This document shows positions 43,266-51,891 of a DNA stretch of 64,000 nt, in pieces. Both the position numbers and the translations under genes were made by a program. Every line of letters starts with the position of its first letter. Within the stretch, counting starts at the first letter, position 1. The stretch lies in the NCBI GenBank assembly GCA_021849425.1, contig JAJZSY010000017.1, positions 1 through 64,000 on the forward strand. The letters run 5' to 3'. Below the pieces are notes generated by a model. That model was not told the DNA's origin and made no database searches. It was given only the letters and a program-made list of their open reading frames with translations. This DNA comes from Pseudomonadota bacterium. GTDB lineage: Bacteria; Pseudomonadota; Alphaproteobacteria; Acetobacterales; Acetobacteraceae.

Positions 43266-44507
43266 ATGAGTTCGAGTATTTCAATCGGTGGTGGTATTAA
43301 TTCCCAGAAGCTGAGCGGAATTGTGTATATTCCATCCAGCGGCCTCACCTCATCGCAGATTACGTCCCTTCAAAATTTGCTCAACACGGATTTTAGTGCT
43401 GCGGCTCAGGGAACTGTCTCTCTGACGAATTTCGATGCAGTGACCGGTCAAACGTCAAGCACGACAGGCTCTGCCACGACAGGTGGAATTTACGAAGTTT
43501 CCAACACCAACGGCTCGGGGGCCTCTACCGCCGGTAGCGTCAATGTTGCCGTCACGGTGCCCTCGAGCGCGAGCACGGTCATCCTGCAGGCGCCTGGCAC
43601 GATTTCAGTAACCGGCAATGGCCAGGCCAGCACCTACGTCATCGGATCACAGACAGCCGCTCTGATCACCACCGCCGGTAGCGGGTCGGGTGTTAACTCG
43701 ATCTATGATTTAGGTGGGAATACAACCATCGATGCGGCGGGCAACAACCAGGCGACGCTGACCGGTGGTCAGGATCTCGTCAGGGTTCTGAATGGCAGCG
43801 ACACGGTGAACGCAACCGGCTCGGCCAGCGTCCGGGTCGGCATACCGACTGGTTATGCCGGCTCCGTCGATTTCATCAACACCGGTACCGGCAGCTCGAC
43901 CGTTCTCGGGCAGGCTGGCTCCGTGACGGCGTTTGGCGGCAATGGCGGAGGCCTCCTTTACGGCGGCACCGCCGGCAACAACCAGCTTGTAGGCGGCAAT
44001 GGAGCGTTCACGCTGGTTGGGGCAGGCAACGGTGACACGCTTGTCGCTGGTTATAACGCGCAAGCCTCGACCTCCAATAACAATGTTCTCTTTGCCGGTG
44101 TCGGCAACGAGACGTTAGGAGCATCTCAATATACGAATAACAACATATTCGCCGCGGGTGCCGGCAACGACGTGATATCGTCTGCAGGTGCCGGGTCCCA
44201 GTATTTCTTTACATCATCCAGTTCTTCTACCATTTACGGTTCGACAGTAACCGGTGCAACAAATACATATTTTGTTTCGAACTCCACGGCCGGTGGTGGC
44301 AGCTCCGTTATCGAGAATTTCAACATGAACACGGACCTGCTGCTCGCACGCAACGGCGTCGTCATCAGCTCCGTCAACAATATCACGGCCAGCATCTATC
44401 CACTCGGCGCCGCCTCGGTGATCCTGTCGGACGGCTCGCAGATTACGATGGTCGGTTACAATGCCAGCCAGCTCAACAAATTCATTGGTGGGTCGATTAT
44501 CAGCTGA
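43266..44507 (+). CDS. Gly/Asn-rich repeat surface protein, MSSSIS family, member 1
   Basis: A 413-residue protein. It starts MSSSISIGGG, has a short amphipathic stretch LTSSQITSLQNLLN (27-40), then beta-solenoid-like repeats rich in Gly, Asn, Ser and Thr. A block at about 218-300 reads GSVTAFGGNGGG, GNNQLVGGNGAFTLVGAGNGD and VLFAGVGNETLGA. The C-terminus (VIENFNMNTDLLL, ILSDGSQITMVGY, ending IIS) resembles type I secretion substrates. There is no Sec signal peptide. It lacks canonical GGxGxDxUx calcium repeats. The same architecture recurs at 49892-51754. Probably secreted; function unknown. Confidence 0.75.
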   Translation: MSSSISIGGGINSQKLSGIVYIPSSGLTSSQITSLQNLLNTDFSAAAQGTVSLTNFDAVTGQTSSTTGSATTGGIYEVSNTNGSGASTAGSVNVAVTVPSSASTVILQAPGTISVTGNGQASTYVIGSQTAALITTAGSGSGVNSIYDLGGNTTIDAAGNNQATLTGGQDLVRVLNGSDTVNATGSASVRVGIPTGYAGSVDFINTGTGSSTVLGQAGSVTAFGGNGGGLLYGGTAGNNQLVGGNGAFTLVGAGNGDTLVAGYNAQASTSNNNVLFAGVGNETLGASQYTNNNIFAAGAGNDVISSAGAGSQYFFTSSSSSTIYGSTVTGATNTYFVSNSTAGGGSSVIENFNMNTDLLLARNGVVISSVNNITASIYPLGAASVILSDGSQITMVGYNASQLNKFIGGSIIS

Positions 44508-44533
44508 ATTTTTCAATCCCGATATTTCAGAAG

Positions 44534-44560
44534 CCCCGGGCCATTGGCCCGGGGTTTTTT
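44534..44560 (+). terminator. Intrinsic terminator after repeat protein 1
   Basis: A perfect 9-bp stem, CCCCGGGCC (44534-44542) with GGCCCGGGG (44546-44554), three-base loop ATT, followed by six T residues (44555-44560). It lies 27 bases after the stop of the repeat protein gene. Confidence 0.95.
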
Positions 44561-44737
44561 ATGCTCTGTGTATCAGTATCATCCGCATGGATCGGAACGT
44601 GCTCGATTCGGACGCGCGGCGATCGTCCTGGTTTCATGGACCGGACATATCCCGGGTTTGCGAGGCCAGCCGAGTCCGCGCGCGAGATGCCATGCGCGGA
44701 GGGATTCGGAAAACGAGATCCGCCGCGCCGGGAACTC

Positions 44738-45523
44738 TCAGCGCCGCAGCGCCATCCTGATCGGCCCCTCGCGGCGGCCATGGGTGAACTGGTCGACCAT
44801 CTCGTTGCCGCTGTTCATCACCAGCGCGGCATCGCCTTCCCAGATGATCCGGCCATCCTGCAACATCGCGATCCGGTCGCCGATTCGCTGTGCGCTCGCC
44901 ATGTCGTGGGTGATGGTGATCGAGGTCGAGCCCAGGCGTTTCACGCAATCGACGATCAGCCCGTCGATCACCGCCCCCATGATCGGGTCGAGCCCAGTGG
45001 TCGGCTCATCGAAAACCATGATCGACGGCTCGGCCGCGATTGCCCGCGCCAGGGCAACGCGCTTCTGCATCCCGCCCGACAGCTCGGCTGGTGACAACTC
45101 GCCCACGCTCGCATCGAGCCCGACCTGCGCGAGAATGCCACCGGCCATCCTGCGCGCCTCGGCGCGGGTGACGCGGCCACGCGCCAGCAGCCCGAACGCC
45201 ACGTTCTCCCAGACCGGCCGGCTGTCGAACAGCGCGCCGTTCTGGAACAGCATGCCGATCTGGTCGCGCAAAGCGCGCGCGCGCGCCGGCCGCGCGGTCA
45301 GCAGATTTTCACCGTCGATCCATATCTCGCCCTCATCCGGCGGGATCAGGCCGAGAATGCATTTCAGCAGCACCGACTTGCCGGTGCCCGACCCGCCGAT
45401 GACGACCATGCTCGTCTTCGCCATCACGTCGAGATCCACGCCATCGAGCACGCGTTTGGTGCCGAAGCTCTTGCGCAGGCCGCGGATGCGGATTTTCGGC
45501 TCGGCCGTTTCGGCGCCGCTCAC
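44738..45523 (-). CDS. mlaF: MlaF-like ABC ATPase (lipid transport)
   Basis: The start is the GTG at 45523, overlapping the mlaE stop (GTGA), giving 261 residues. Walker A is IGGSGTGKSVLLK, the signature is LSGGMQKRVALARAIA, and Walker B is SIMVFDEPTTGLDP. The sequence around FQNGALFDSRPVWENVAF is typical of the MlaF/Ttg2A group. With MlaE it forms the inner-membrane ABC core that moves phospholipids or hopanoids between membranes. MlaD is not beside it. HpnM at 55359-56006, an MlaC-like protein, may be a partner. Confidence 0.9.
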   Translation of the reverse strand: MSGAETAEPKIRIRGLRKSFGTKRVLDGVDLDVMAKTSMVVIGGSGTGKSVLLKCILGLIPPDEGEIWIDGENLLTARPARARALRDQIGMLFQNGALFDSRPVWENVAFGLLARGRVTRAEARRMAGGILAQVGLDASVGELSPAELSGGMQKRVALARAIAAEPSIMVFDEPTTGLDPIMGAVIDGLIVDCVKRLGSTSITITHDMASAQRIGDRIAMLQDGRIIWEGDAALVMNSGNEMVDQFTHGRREGPIRMALRR

Positions 45524-46302
45524 GAGAAGAACGCCTGGGTCATCAGATAGTCCAGTGCGAGGATCAGCACCGAGGCGGAGACCACCGCCGCCGTGGTCGC
45601 ACCGCCAACACCCTGCGCGCCGCCGCGCGAGCGATAGCCGTGAAAGCACCCCATCAGCGCGATCACGAAGCCGAACACCGCCGCCTTCACCAGGCCGGAG
45701 ACGACATCGTTGCTGTGCAGGTAGTTCACAGTGTCGCGCAGATAGGCGTTGGGCTCGAAGCCGAGCCTGACGGTGGAAACCAGGAAGCCGCCGGCCACGC
45801 CGAGAATGTCGGCGATCACCACCAGCAGGGGCAGGGCGATCACCCCGGCGAGCAGGCGCGGGGTAACAAGATAGCGCATCGGATCGGTGGCGAGGGTGGT
45901 CAGCGCATCGATCTGGTCGGTCACGCGCATCGTGCCCATTTCCGCGGCGATGGCCGATCCCGCGCGCCCTGCGACCATCAATCCGGCCAGAACCGGGCCG
46001 AGTTCGCGGGTGAGGGACAGCACCACCACGCTCGCGATCACGCTCGAACTGTCGAAGCGCGAGAAGCCGACATAGCTCTGCAGCGCCAGCACCATCCCGG
46101 TGAACACCGCGGTGAGGGCGACGACCGGCAGGCTCGAATAGCCGATTTCCATCAGCGCGCGGCCGAAATTGCGCAAGTGAAACGGCGGGCGCACCAGGCC
46201 GGACAGGCCGGCGGCGGCGAAGAGCGCGAGTTCGCCGAGCATGATCACGAAGCCGAGCGCAAGGCGGCCGAGTGCGGCGATTGGGTCGAGCACGAGATTC
46301 AT
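45520..46302 (-). CDS. mlaE: MlaE-like ABC permease (lipid transport)
   Basis: A 260-residue membrane protein of the MlaE/Ttg2B family. Key segments are YSSLPVVALTAVFTGMVLALQSY, LTRELGPVLAGLMVAGRAGSAIAAEMGTM and the ATPase-coupling region GCFHGYRSRGGAQGVGGATTAAVV. It overlaps mlaF (GTGA) and lies 8 bases after alr. It is the permease of a lipid-transport ABC system in the inner membrane. Confidence 0.93.
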   Translation of the reverse strand: MNLVLDPIAALGRLALGFVIMLGELALFAAAGLSGLVRPPFHLRNFGRALMEIGYSSLPVVALTAVFTGMVLALQSYVGFSRFDSSSVIASVVVLSLTRELGPVLAGLMVAGRAGSAIAAEMGTMRVTDQIDALTTLATDPMRYLVTPRLLAGVIALPLLVVIADILGVAGGFLVSTVRLGFEPNAYLRDTVNYLHSNDVVSGLVKAAVFGFVIALMGCFHGYRSRGGAQGVGGATTAAVVSASVLILALDYLMTQAFFS

Positions 46303-46310
46303 GCGCGGGA

Positions 46311-47384
46311 TTATACCGATTTCACCACCCGCCGATAGCGCGGGCCGAGCGACGTCAGAATCTCGTAGCCGATCGTGCCAGCCTCGGCGGCGATGGCGTC
46401 GATATCATGGCCTGGGCCGATCAGCTCGATGACGTCGCCGGGCGCGATGGCGGGATGATCGGTAACATCGAACGTCGTCAGGTCCATCGAGAGCCTGCCG
46501 GCCACCGGGATGATCTCCCCCTGCCAGCGTGCCGTCAGCCGGTTCGACAGTGATCGCGGCAGCCCATCGGCATAGCCGACGCCGATCGTCGCGATGCGCG
46601 AGGGCCGCGCCGCCCGCCAGGTGCCGTTATAGCCCACGGTTTCACCCGTCGCGATTGCGCGGATCTGCAGGATCGGCGCGGCGAGGGTGATGGCCGGGCG
46701 CATCGGATTTGCCCCTTGCGGGGTCGGGTTGCCGCCATAGAGCGCATAGCCGGGCCGGGCGAGGTCGGAGCCGAATGTCGGGCCGAGAAACAGGCCGGAG
46801 GAGTTGGCAAGGCTGGTCCGCAGCCAGGGGAACCGCGCGGCGAAGGCAGCGAAACGCCCTTGCTGTGCTGTGTTTTCCACCGCATCCGGCTCCTCCGCTG
46901 CGATGAGATGCGTCATCACATGCGTCAGGCCCAGCCCGTCGAGACGGTCTGGATGGGCGATGAGATGGGCTGCCTCGTCACGATCGAGGCCGAGCCGGTT
47001 CATCCCGGTATCGACATGCAGGAACGAAGGCGGCGCGCCGTCATCGCCGGCCGCCGCGCGCCAGCACGCGCAGGAAGCGAGCGAGCCGAGCACCGGGATC
47101 AGCCGACGCGCGTGCATCGTGCGCTCCTCGCCGGGCGGGCAGCCGTTGAGAACCGCGATCCGCGCCGCCGGCAACAGGGCGCGCAGGGAAAGAGCTTCAT
47201 CGAGCGTGGCGACGAAAAAGCTGCGGCAGCCGGCGGCGGCAAGGGCGGGGGCGATCAGGGCCGCGCCGAGTCCGTAGGCATCGGCCTTGACCACGCCGGC
47301 GACCTCGCCCGCATGGCGGGCGGCCAGTGTCCGCCAGTTGGCGGCGACGGCGCCGGGGTCGATGGTCAGGGTCGGGTGGTTCAT
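46311..47384 (-). CDS. alr: Alanine racemase
   Basis: I start at the ATG at 47384 (MNHPTLTIDPGAVAANWRTLAAR), overlapping the EcsC-like stop, giving 357 residues. The PLP lysine lies in VVKADAYGLGAAL; HVDTGMNRLGLD, HLMTH-like HVMTHLIAAEE and the C-terminal beta domain (RLSMDLTTFDVTDHP, VIELIGPGHDIDAIA) match Alr. It makes D-alanine for peptidoglycan. The order dnaB-ecsC-alr is an extended version of the dnaB-alr linkage found in many alphaproteobacteria. Confidence 0.95.
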   Translation of the reverse strand: MNHPTLTIDPGAVAANWRTLAARHAGEVAGVVKADAYGLGAALIAPALAAAGCRSFFVATLDEALSLRALLPAARIAVLNGCPPGEERTMHARRLIPVLGSLASCACWRAAAGDDGAPPSFLHVDTGMNRLGLDRDEAAHLIAHPDRLDGLGLTHVMTHLIAAEEPDAVENTAQQGRFAAFAARFPWLRTSLANSSGLFLGPTFGSDLARPGYALYGGNPTPQGANPMRPAITLAAPILQIRAIATGETVGYNGTWRAARPSRIATIGVGYADGLPRSLSNRLTARWQGEIIPVAGRLSMDLTTFDVTDHPAIAPGDVIELIGPGHDIDAIAAEAGTIGYEILTSLGPRYRRVVKSV

Positions 47385-48199
47385 GCGGCGTTGCGGAACA
47401 TCTGCCGACGCTCCCGCAGCCGGGCGACATGCGCATCGAAACATGCGCGGACCCGCGCGGGGTCGTGCCGGCGCTCGAGGTCGCGGATGGTGAAGTGAAC
47501 CTGCGCCATGGTCTGGAAATGGCTCATGAACAGGTAGTTGGCGCCCGCCCCCGACAGGGCGCCGACCAGCGGCACGAGGGCGGCCATCGCCTGTTCGGAC
47601 AGCATGACCGAGAACCGCGAGGCGATCGTGCGCAGGAACAGCGATAGCGGCGCATGGGTGAGCGCGCCGCGCACCGCCCAGTAGCTGGCTTCGACCTCGC
47701 CTTCCTCGCCGCGGATCGTGCCGAAGCCGAACACTTCGAGACAGGCGCGCCGCGTCTCGAACTCGTCAATATCCTCGCCATGGCTGCGGGCGATCTCGGC
47801 GATGGCGCGGAACATCATCGCCATGGTGAACGGAATGTCGGCCAGCGAAAGCGGGCCGCCGGCGAGGCCGGAGAGCGCGCCGCTCGCGGCAACGGCGCCG
47901 CGATAGACCCGCTCGGACGCCGCTCCCGCGCGCCGCGGGGCGAGACCGGCGCGCGAGACGGCGAGCAGCGACCACAAGGCTTCGGAGGCATAATCCTCGA
48001 TCACCCGGCGGCTGTTCGGCAGAAAAAGGTTTAGCGCGCGTTCCGCCGCCCCCGCGGTGGTGCGGCCGATCCGGCTCAGCAGGCGGGTGAACAGCCCGTG
48101 CGCGGCGACATAGCGCGAGGCCGCCTGCGCGATCCGCGCAAGGTCGGCCTCGGGCAGGCCGGCGCAGGCATTGCCGCCTTGTGTCGCCATCGCGCGCAT
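47381..48199 (-). CDS. EcsC family protein
   Basis: A 272-residue protein of the EcsC family. Characteristic segments are GLAGGPLSLADIPFTMAMMFRAIAEIARSHGED, LEVFGFGTIRGE and LVGALSGAGANYLFMSHFQTMAQVHFTIRDLE. EcsC proteins are membrane-associated and of unclear function. It overlaps alr (ATGA) and lies about 20 bases after dnaB, so it is part of the dnaB-ecsC-alr-mlaE-mlaF operon. Confidence 0.88.
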   Translation of the reverse strand: MRAMATQGGNACAGLPEADLARIAQAASRYVAAHGLFTRLLSRIGRTTAGAAERALNLFLPNSRRVIEDYASEALWSLLAVSRAGLAPRRAGAASERVYRGAVAASGALSGLAGGPLSLADIPFTMAMMFRAIAEIARSHGEDIDEFETRRACLEVFGFGTIRGEEGEVEASYWAVRGALTHAPLSLFLRTIASRFSVMLSEQAMAALVPLVGALSGAGANYLFMSHFQTMAQVHFTIRDLERRHDPARVRACFDAHVARLRERRQMFRNAA

Positions 48200-48220
48200 C
48201 CCCTTCAGGTCAGTCGACGT

Positions 48221-49705
48221 TCATTCATGTTGGGTGTCGAGGTCGGCGAATCGAGTGAATTCAGCCTCGAAGAACAGGTCGATCTTGCCGGTCGGGCCGT
48301 GGCGCTGCTTGGCGAGGATCAGCTCGGCGCGGTTGTGGACATGTTCCATGTCCTGCTGCCATTTGGCCAGCGCATCCTGGAACTTGTCCTCTGAATCGTA
48401 GGCCATCTGCTTGGGCATCCGGGCCTGGAGGTAATACTCGTCGCGATAGACGAACATCACCGCGTCGGCGTCCTGTTCGATCGTGCCGGATTCGCGAAGG
48501 TCGGAGAGCTGGGGGCGCTTGTCCTCGCGGGATTCCACGGCGCGGGAGAGCTGCGACAGTGCTATGACCGGCACCGAGAGTTCCTTGGCGATGGCCTTCA
48601 GCCCCTGGGTGATCTGGCTGATTTCCAGCACGCGGTTGTCCGGCCTTGTGCCGGCGGCGGGGCGCATCAGCTGGAGATAGTCGACCACGATGAGCGCCAG
48701 GCCGCGCGTGCGCCGCAGCCTTCGGCAGCGGGTGCGCAGCGCGGAGAGGGTGATCGCCGGCGTGTCGTCGATGATCAGCGGCAGCCGGGCGATGCGGCGC
48801 GACACCGCGACGAAATTGTCGAAATCCTTCTGCCCGATCTCGCCGCGGCGGATGCGGTCGGAGGAGACGCGCGCCTCCTCGGCGAGAAGACGGGTGGCAA
48901 GCTGCTCGGCGCTCATTTCGAGCGAGAAAACGGCGACGCACTGCTTCGCCTCGGCATTCGGGTTCTCGGCGCGGGCTTCGCTGAGCAGCGCCTGGGCGGC
49001 GCCGAAGGCGATTTTGGTGGCGAGCGCCGTTTTGCCCATGCCGGGACGGCCGGCAAGAATAAGCAGGTCCGACGGGTGCAACCCGCCGGTCCGGGCGTCG
49101 AGATCCGTAAGGCCTGTGGTCAGGCCGGAGACCTTGCCATCGCGCTCGAAGGCCTTGGCGGCAGTGTCGATCGCCATCGCCAGCGCGGTCTCGAAGGTCA
49201 TCGCGGCGCCCTCGCTGCCGCCCTTGGTCGCGAGGTCGAACAGCGCCTGCTCCGCCGCCTCGATCTGCGCCGTGCCGTCCAGCTCGGGGTCCGACCCGAA
49301 GCCGCGATTGACCGTGAGTTCGCCAAGCTCGATCAGCTGCCGGCGGATCCAGGCATCGTAGATGATCCGGCCATAATCGCCGGCATTGATGATGCCGACC
49401 ATGGCGGTGAGAAGCTGGCCGAGATAGGCCGCGCCGCCGACATCGTCGAGCAGGCCGGAATGTTCGAAGGTCGCGCGCAGGGTTACCGGATCGGCGACCT
49501 GCCCGGCCTCGATCCGCCGGGCGATGGCCTCGTAGATTCTCCCATGCACCGCATCGGCGAAATGTTCGGGGGCCAGGAACTCCGAAACCCGCTCATAGGC
49601 CTTGTTGTTGGCCAGCAGCGCGCCGAGCAGGGCCTGCTCGGCCTCGAGATTTGCGGGAGGAAGTTTCGGTTGTGCGCCCGGCCGGGCGAGCTCGGAGATA
49701 TCCAT
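48221..49705 (-). CDS. dnaB: Replicative DNA helicase DnaB
   Basis: A 494-residue hexameric helicase. The N-terminal domain (LEAEQALLGALLANNKAYERVSEFL) is the DnaG-interacting part. The RecA-like motor has Walker A LAGRPGMGKTALATKI near residue 220, then VVDYLQLMRP and LSQLSRAVESREDKRPQLSDLRESGTIEQDAD. It unwinds DNA at the replication fork. Its upstream gap (49706-49800) holds the DnaA-box-like tandem described below. First gene of the operon that includes alr and mlaEF. Confidence 0.97.
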   Translation of the reverse strand: MDISELARPGAQPKLPPANLEAEQALLGALLANNKAYERVSEFLAPEHFADAVHGRIYEAIARRIEAGQVADPVTLRATFEHSGLLDDVGGAAYLGQLLTAMVGIINAGDYGRIIYDAWIRRQLIELGELTVNRGFGSDPELDGTAQIEAAEQALFDLATKGGSEGAAMTFETALAMAIDTAAKAFERDGKVSGLTTGLTDLDARTGGLHPSDLLILAGRPGMGKTALATKIAFGAAQALLSEARAENPNAEAKQCVAVFSLEMSAEQLATRLLAEEARVSSDRIRRGEIGQKDFDNFVAVSRRIARLPLIIDDTPAITLSALRTRCRRLRRTRGLALIVVDYLQLMRPAAGTRPDNRVLEISQITQGLKAIAKELSVPVIALSQLSRAVESREDKRPQLSDLRESGTIEQDADAVMFVYRDEYYLQARMPKQMAYDSEDKFQDALAKWQQDMEHVHNRAELILAKQRHGPTGKIDLFFEAEFTRFADLDTQHE

Positions 49706-49763
49706 CTGCCGCTCTTAGCGCGTCATACGAACGCGTGACAGCGCGGGAGGCGGGCCACAGGGC

Positions 49764-49799
49764 TGTGGAAAAGGTGGATAAGGTGGATAAGGTGGATAA
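49764..49799 (-). repeat. Four abutting DnaA-box-like 9-mers upstream of dnaB
   Basis: Read on the minus strand, the 36 bases are three exact copies of TTATCCACC and one TTTTCCACA, head to tail with no spacer. Each differs by one base from the DnaA box TTATCCACA. A small palindrome CCACAG-GG-CTGTGG (49755-49768) overlaps the last unit. The block lies 60 bases before the dnaB start and could bind DnaA; alternatively it is a simple 9-base tandem repeat. Confidence 0.6.
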
Positions 49800-49891
49800 G
49801 CGACCCGCCGGACCAGGCGATGGGTATCTTGTTCCGGCCATGGGAATGCGACCGGTCGCCCCCCCCGGGTGGGAGGGCGACCATGCCGGGA

Positions 49892-51754
49892 TCAGGAAAG
49901 AACGGTCGTCGATCCGGAAACGTTGGCGCTGAGCTTGCTGCCGAGACCGCTGACGAGAATCTGGGTTCCGTCGTTCAGAAGCAGGTTGAGGCCGCCAGAG
50001 ACGACAGACTGGCTGCTGACGGAAACATTGCCCGTGAGGTCGATCTTGTCGGTGCCACTCTGGAAATTCTTGATCAGGTCCGACTTGTTGGCAGATCCGG
50101 TGTCGAACGTGAAGTAGTTCGCAGTTGCCTTCGTGCCGCCGACGAGCGTTTCATTCCCAGCGCCGGCAAACAGGTAGTTGGTGCTCGAACCGCCGGTCAG
50201 CGTGTCACCATTGCCGCCGCCATAGAGCGTCACCGCCCCGGCGGAGCCGGTCAGTGAATTGTTGCCGTTCGAGCCGCCAAAGGCCACCAATCCGCCCGAA
50301 CCACCGAGGGCAGTGACTGCTCCTGTGCCGCGCGTGATGACGCCCTGGTTTGTGCTGCCGATGAAATCCAGCGTTCCGGCGCCGCCATAGACGCTGGCTG
50401 CTCCCGTGCCGGTCGCAGTGATCGTCTCGTTGCCACCGAGCAGGAAGGCGGTGGAGCCCCCGTTCAGGGTCTCGCTATTGTTGCCGCCGATGAAAAGGGT
50501 GAAGTTCTGCCCGGTGCTGACGACCGAACTGTTGCCCTCCTCGATCGCATAGGAAGAGCCTCCGAGCGTCGCGCTCGTGCCTGTTCCGCTCGTGTTGGAA
50601 AGAATGACGAAGCTGTGGCTCTGGCTGGTCGTGATCGCGGCGTCATTCGAGCCGTTGAGAAAGATATCGCTTGCTCCAGTGCCGGTAATCGTATTGTTCG
50701 AGCCGTTGGCAATGACTGTGTCAGCGCCGGTAGCGTAGACAGTGTTATTGGAGCCGTAGGTCAGGAGTATGTTCGACCCCGTGGCGGTCTCAGCATTGCT
50801 CTGCCCGAAAATCGCGACGGGGGCTGCGGCGCTGGCGGTGATCGAGTTGTTCGTGCCGGTAATCAGGGCCTGGCCGGTGCTCGAATCGGTGATTGTGTTG
50901 GCGCTGCCATCGGACCAGAGACCACCTTGCCCACCGATCGTGACTGAATCGTGGGTTCCATTGGCCCATACCGTCGTCGTGCCGGAGGCATTGACCTGGT
51001 TATATCCCGTATCCACCCGCTTCAGCTTGACGAGGGCATTGCCGCTGGCGGTGACCGAGGCCTTTGTCGTCCCCACGTTGATCGTATCGTTGCCGCCGGA
51101 CGTCAGGCTATCGGAGCCGGCATTCAGATTGATCGTGTTGTTGCCGCCGCTGGTGGTGATGTGATTATAGCTTGGCTGATTGTAGACACTCGGCGCCGCA
51201 GTGATCGTGTTGTTGCCGCTGGCCACAACGACATCGTACCAATAGCCATCGAGAGTGAAATTGTTGTTGCCGCCGCCGGCATAGATCGTGTCGATACCCG
51301 CACCGCCCTGAGGGTCAAAGGTCAGGTTGGTTGTCGCGCCGGTGACGATGAGAGCGGTGTTTCCGGAGCCTCCGGTGATCGTTTCGTTGCCGCTGAAGGC
51401 AGCTATGATGCCTTTGATTCCGTTGTTGGTCGGGCTCGTGCCAGTCTGCCCGTTGGGCAGGGTAAGCGTGCTTCCCCCGCCGGTGACCGTGCCGGTAAGC
51501 AGCGTATCGACATAGGCGTTAGGGTTCGTTGGTTCCGCTGGCAGCGCGGAAACCGCGGCGCCACTGCCCGCCAGAGATACGGTTGCAACGCTAACGCTGA
51601 GAGTGGCCGAATTATGGGTAATGAGATTGTTTATATTGTTGTCCAGCAACTGCTGGATGACCGACTGAACGGATGAATCAACAGAAAACAGATTCGTTGT
51701 TCCCGTAGTACTGGTCGTTATTGAAACGGTTCCATAAGATATTGACGATGACAC
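49892..51754 (-). CDS. Gly/Asn-rich repeat surface protein, MSSSIS family, member 2
   Basis: A 620-residue protein starting with GTG (MSSSISYGTVSITTST), with ribosome-site-like GGAG 10 bases upstream. A short helix-like stretch SSVQSVIQQLLDNN follows, then many Gly/Asn-rich repeats (GGAGIDTIYAGGGNNNFTLDG, ASGNNTITA, GSNNTITGTGASDIFLNGSN). Residues about 478-547 (GAVTALGGSGG, GNNSLTGSAGAVTLYGGGNGD, LFAGAGNETLVGG) match member 1. The C-terminus (IKNFQSGTDKIDL, LLNDGTQILVSGL, ending VLS) looks like a type I secretion signal region. Likely secreted adhesin or matrix protein; function unknown. Confidence 0.75.
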   Translation of the reverse strand: MSSSISYGTVSITTSTTGTTNLFSVDSSVQSVIQQLLDNNINNLITHNSATLSVSVATVSLAGSGAAVSALPAEPTNPNAYVDTLLTGTVTGGGSTLTLPNGQTGTSPTNNGIKGIIAAFSGNETITGGSGNTALIVTGATTNLTFDPQGGAGIDTIYAGGGNNNFTLDGYWYDVVVASGNNTITAAPSVYNQPSYNHITTSGGNNTINLNAGSDSLTSGGNDTINVGTTKASVTASGNALVKLKRVDTGYNQVNASGTTTVWANGTHDSVTIGGQGGLWSDGSANTITDSSTGQALITGTNNSITASAAAPVAIFGQSNAETATGSNILLTYGSNNTVYATGADTVIANGSNNTITGTGASDIFLNGSNDAAITTSQSHSFVILSNTSGTGTSATLGGSSYAIEEGNSSVVSTGQNFTLFIGGNNSETLNGGSTAFLLGGNETITATGTGAASVYGGAGTLDFIGSTNQGVITRGTGAVTALGGSGGLVAFGGSNGNNSLTGSAGAVTLYGGGNGDTLTGGSSTNYLFAGAGNETLVGGTKATANYFTFDTGSANKSDLIKNFQSGTDKIDLTGNVSVSSQSVVSGGLNLLLNDGTQILVSGLGSKLSANVSGSTTVLS

Positions 51755-51891
51755 GATATGCTCCGTATCCTGCTGCGCTTACAAACAGTTAGTTTAAAAA
51801 AATTAACATTCGTTCAACAAAGAGGTGTTTCTGCGATTGGAAGCCTCCTTTCCGTTTGATGTCGTAAAATTAAATATTGTTTACGTATATA
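51755..51891. other. AT-rich spacer upstream of repeat protein 2
   Basis: A 137-base AT-rich gap between the hpnK stop and the repeat-protein start, with poly-A/T runs such as TTTAAAAAAATTAA and TTAAATATTG. It is shorter than, but similar in character to, the stretch upstream of member 1. I see no clear promoter, gene or palindrome. Confidence 0.6.

Noticed and set aside
42773-44560. Genomic island or mobile element around repeat protein 1
   Set aside because: The composition shift is real, but there is no integrase, transposase, tRNA attachment site or flanking direct repeats, so mobility cannot be claimed.
44561-44737. Possible small gene between terminator and mlaF
   Set aside because: The frames here have no good ribosome site, and their products are arginine-rich with no domain pattern.
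49764-49799. 9-base tandem as a CRISPR array
   Set aside because: The units abut with no spacers and are too short. It is a simple tandem repeat with DnaA-box similarity.
49854-49882. Hairpin GGTCGCCC...GGGCGACC after repeat protein 2 as terminator
   Set aside because: It is a good stem but no T tract follows on the minus strand, so I cannot call it an intrinsic terminator.
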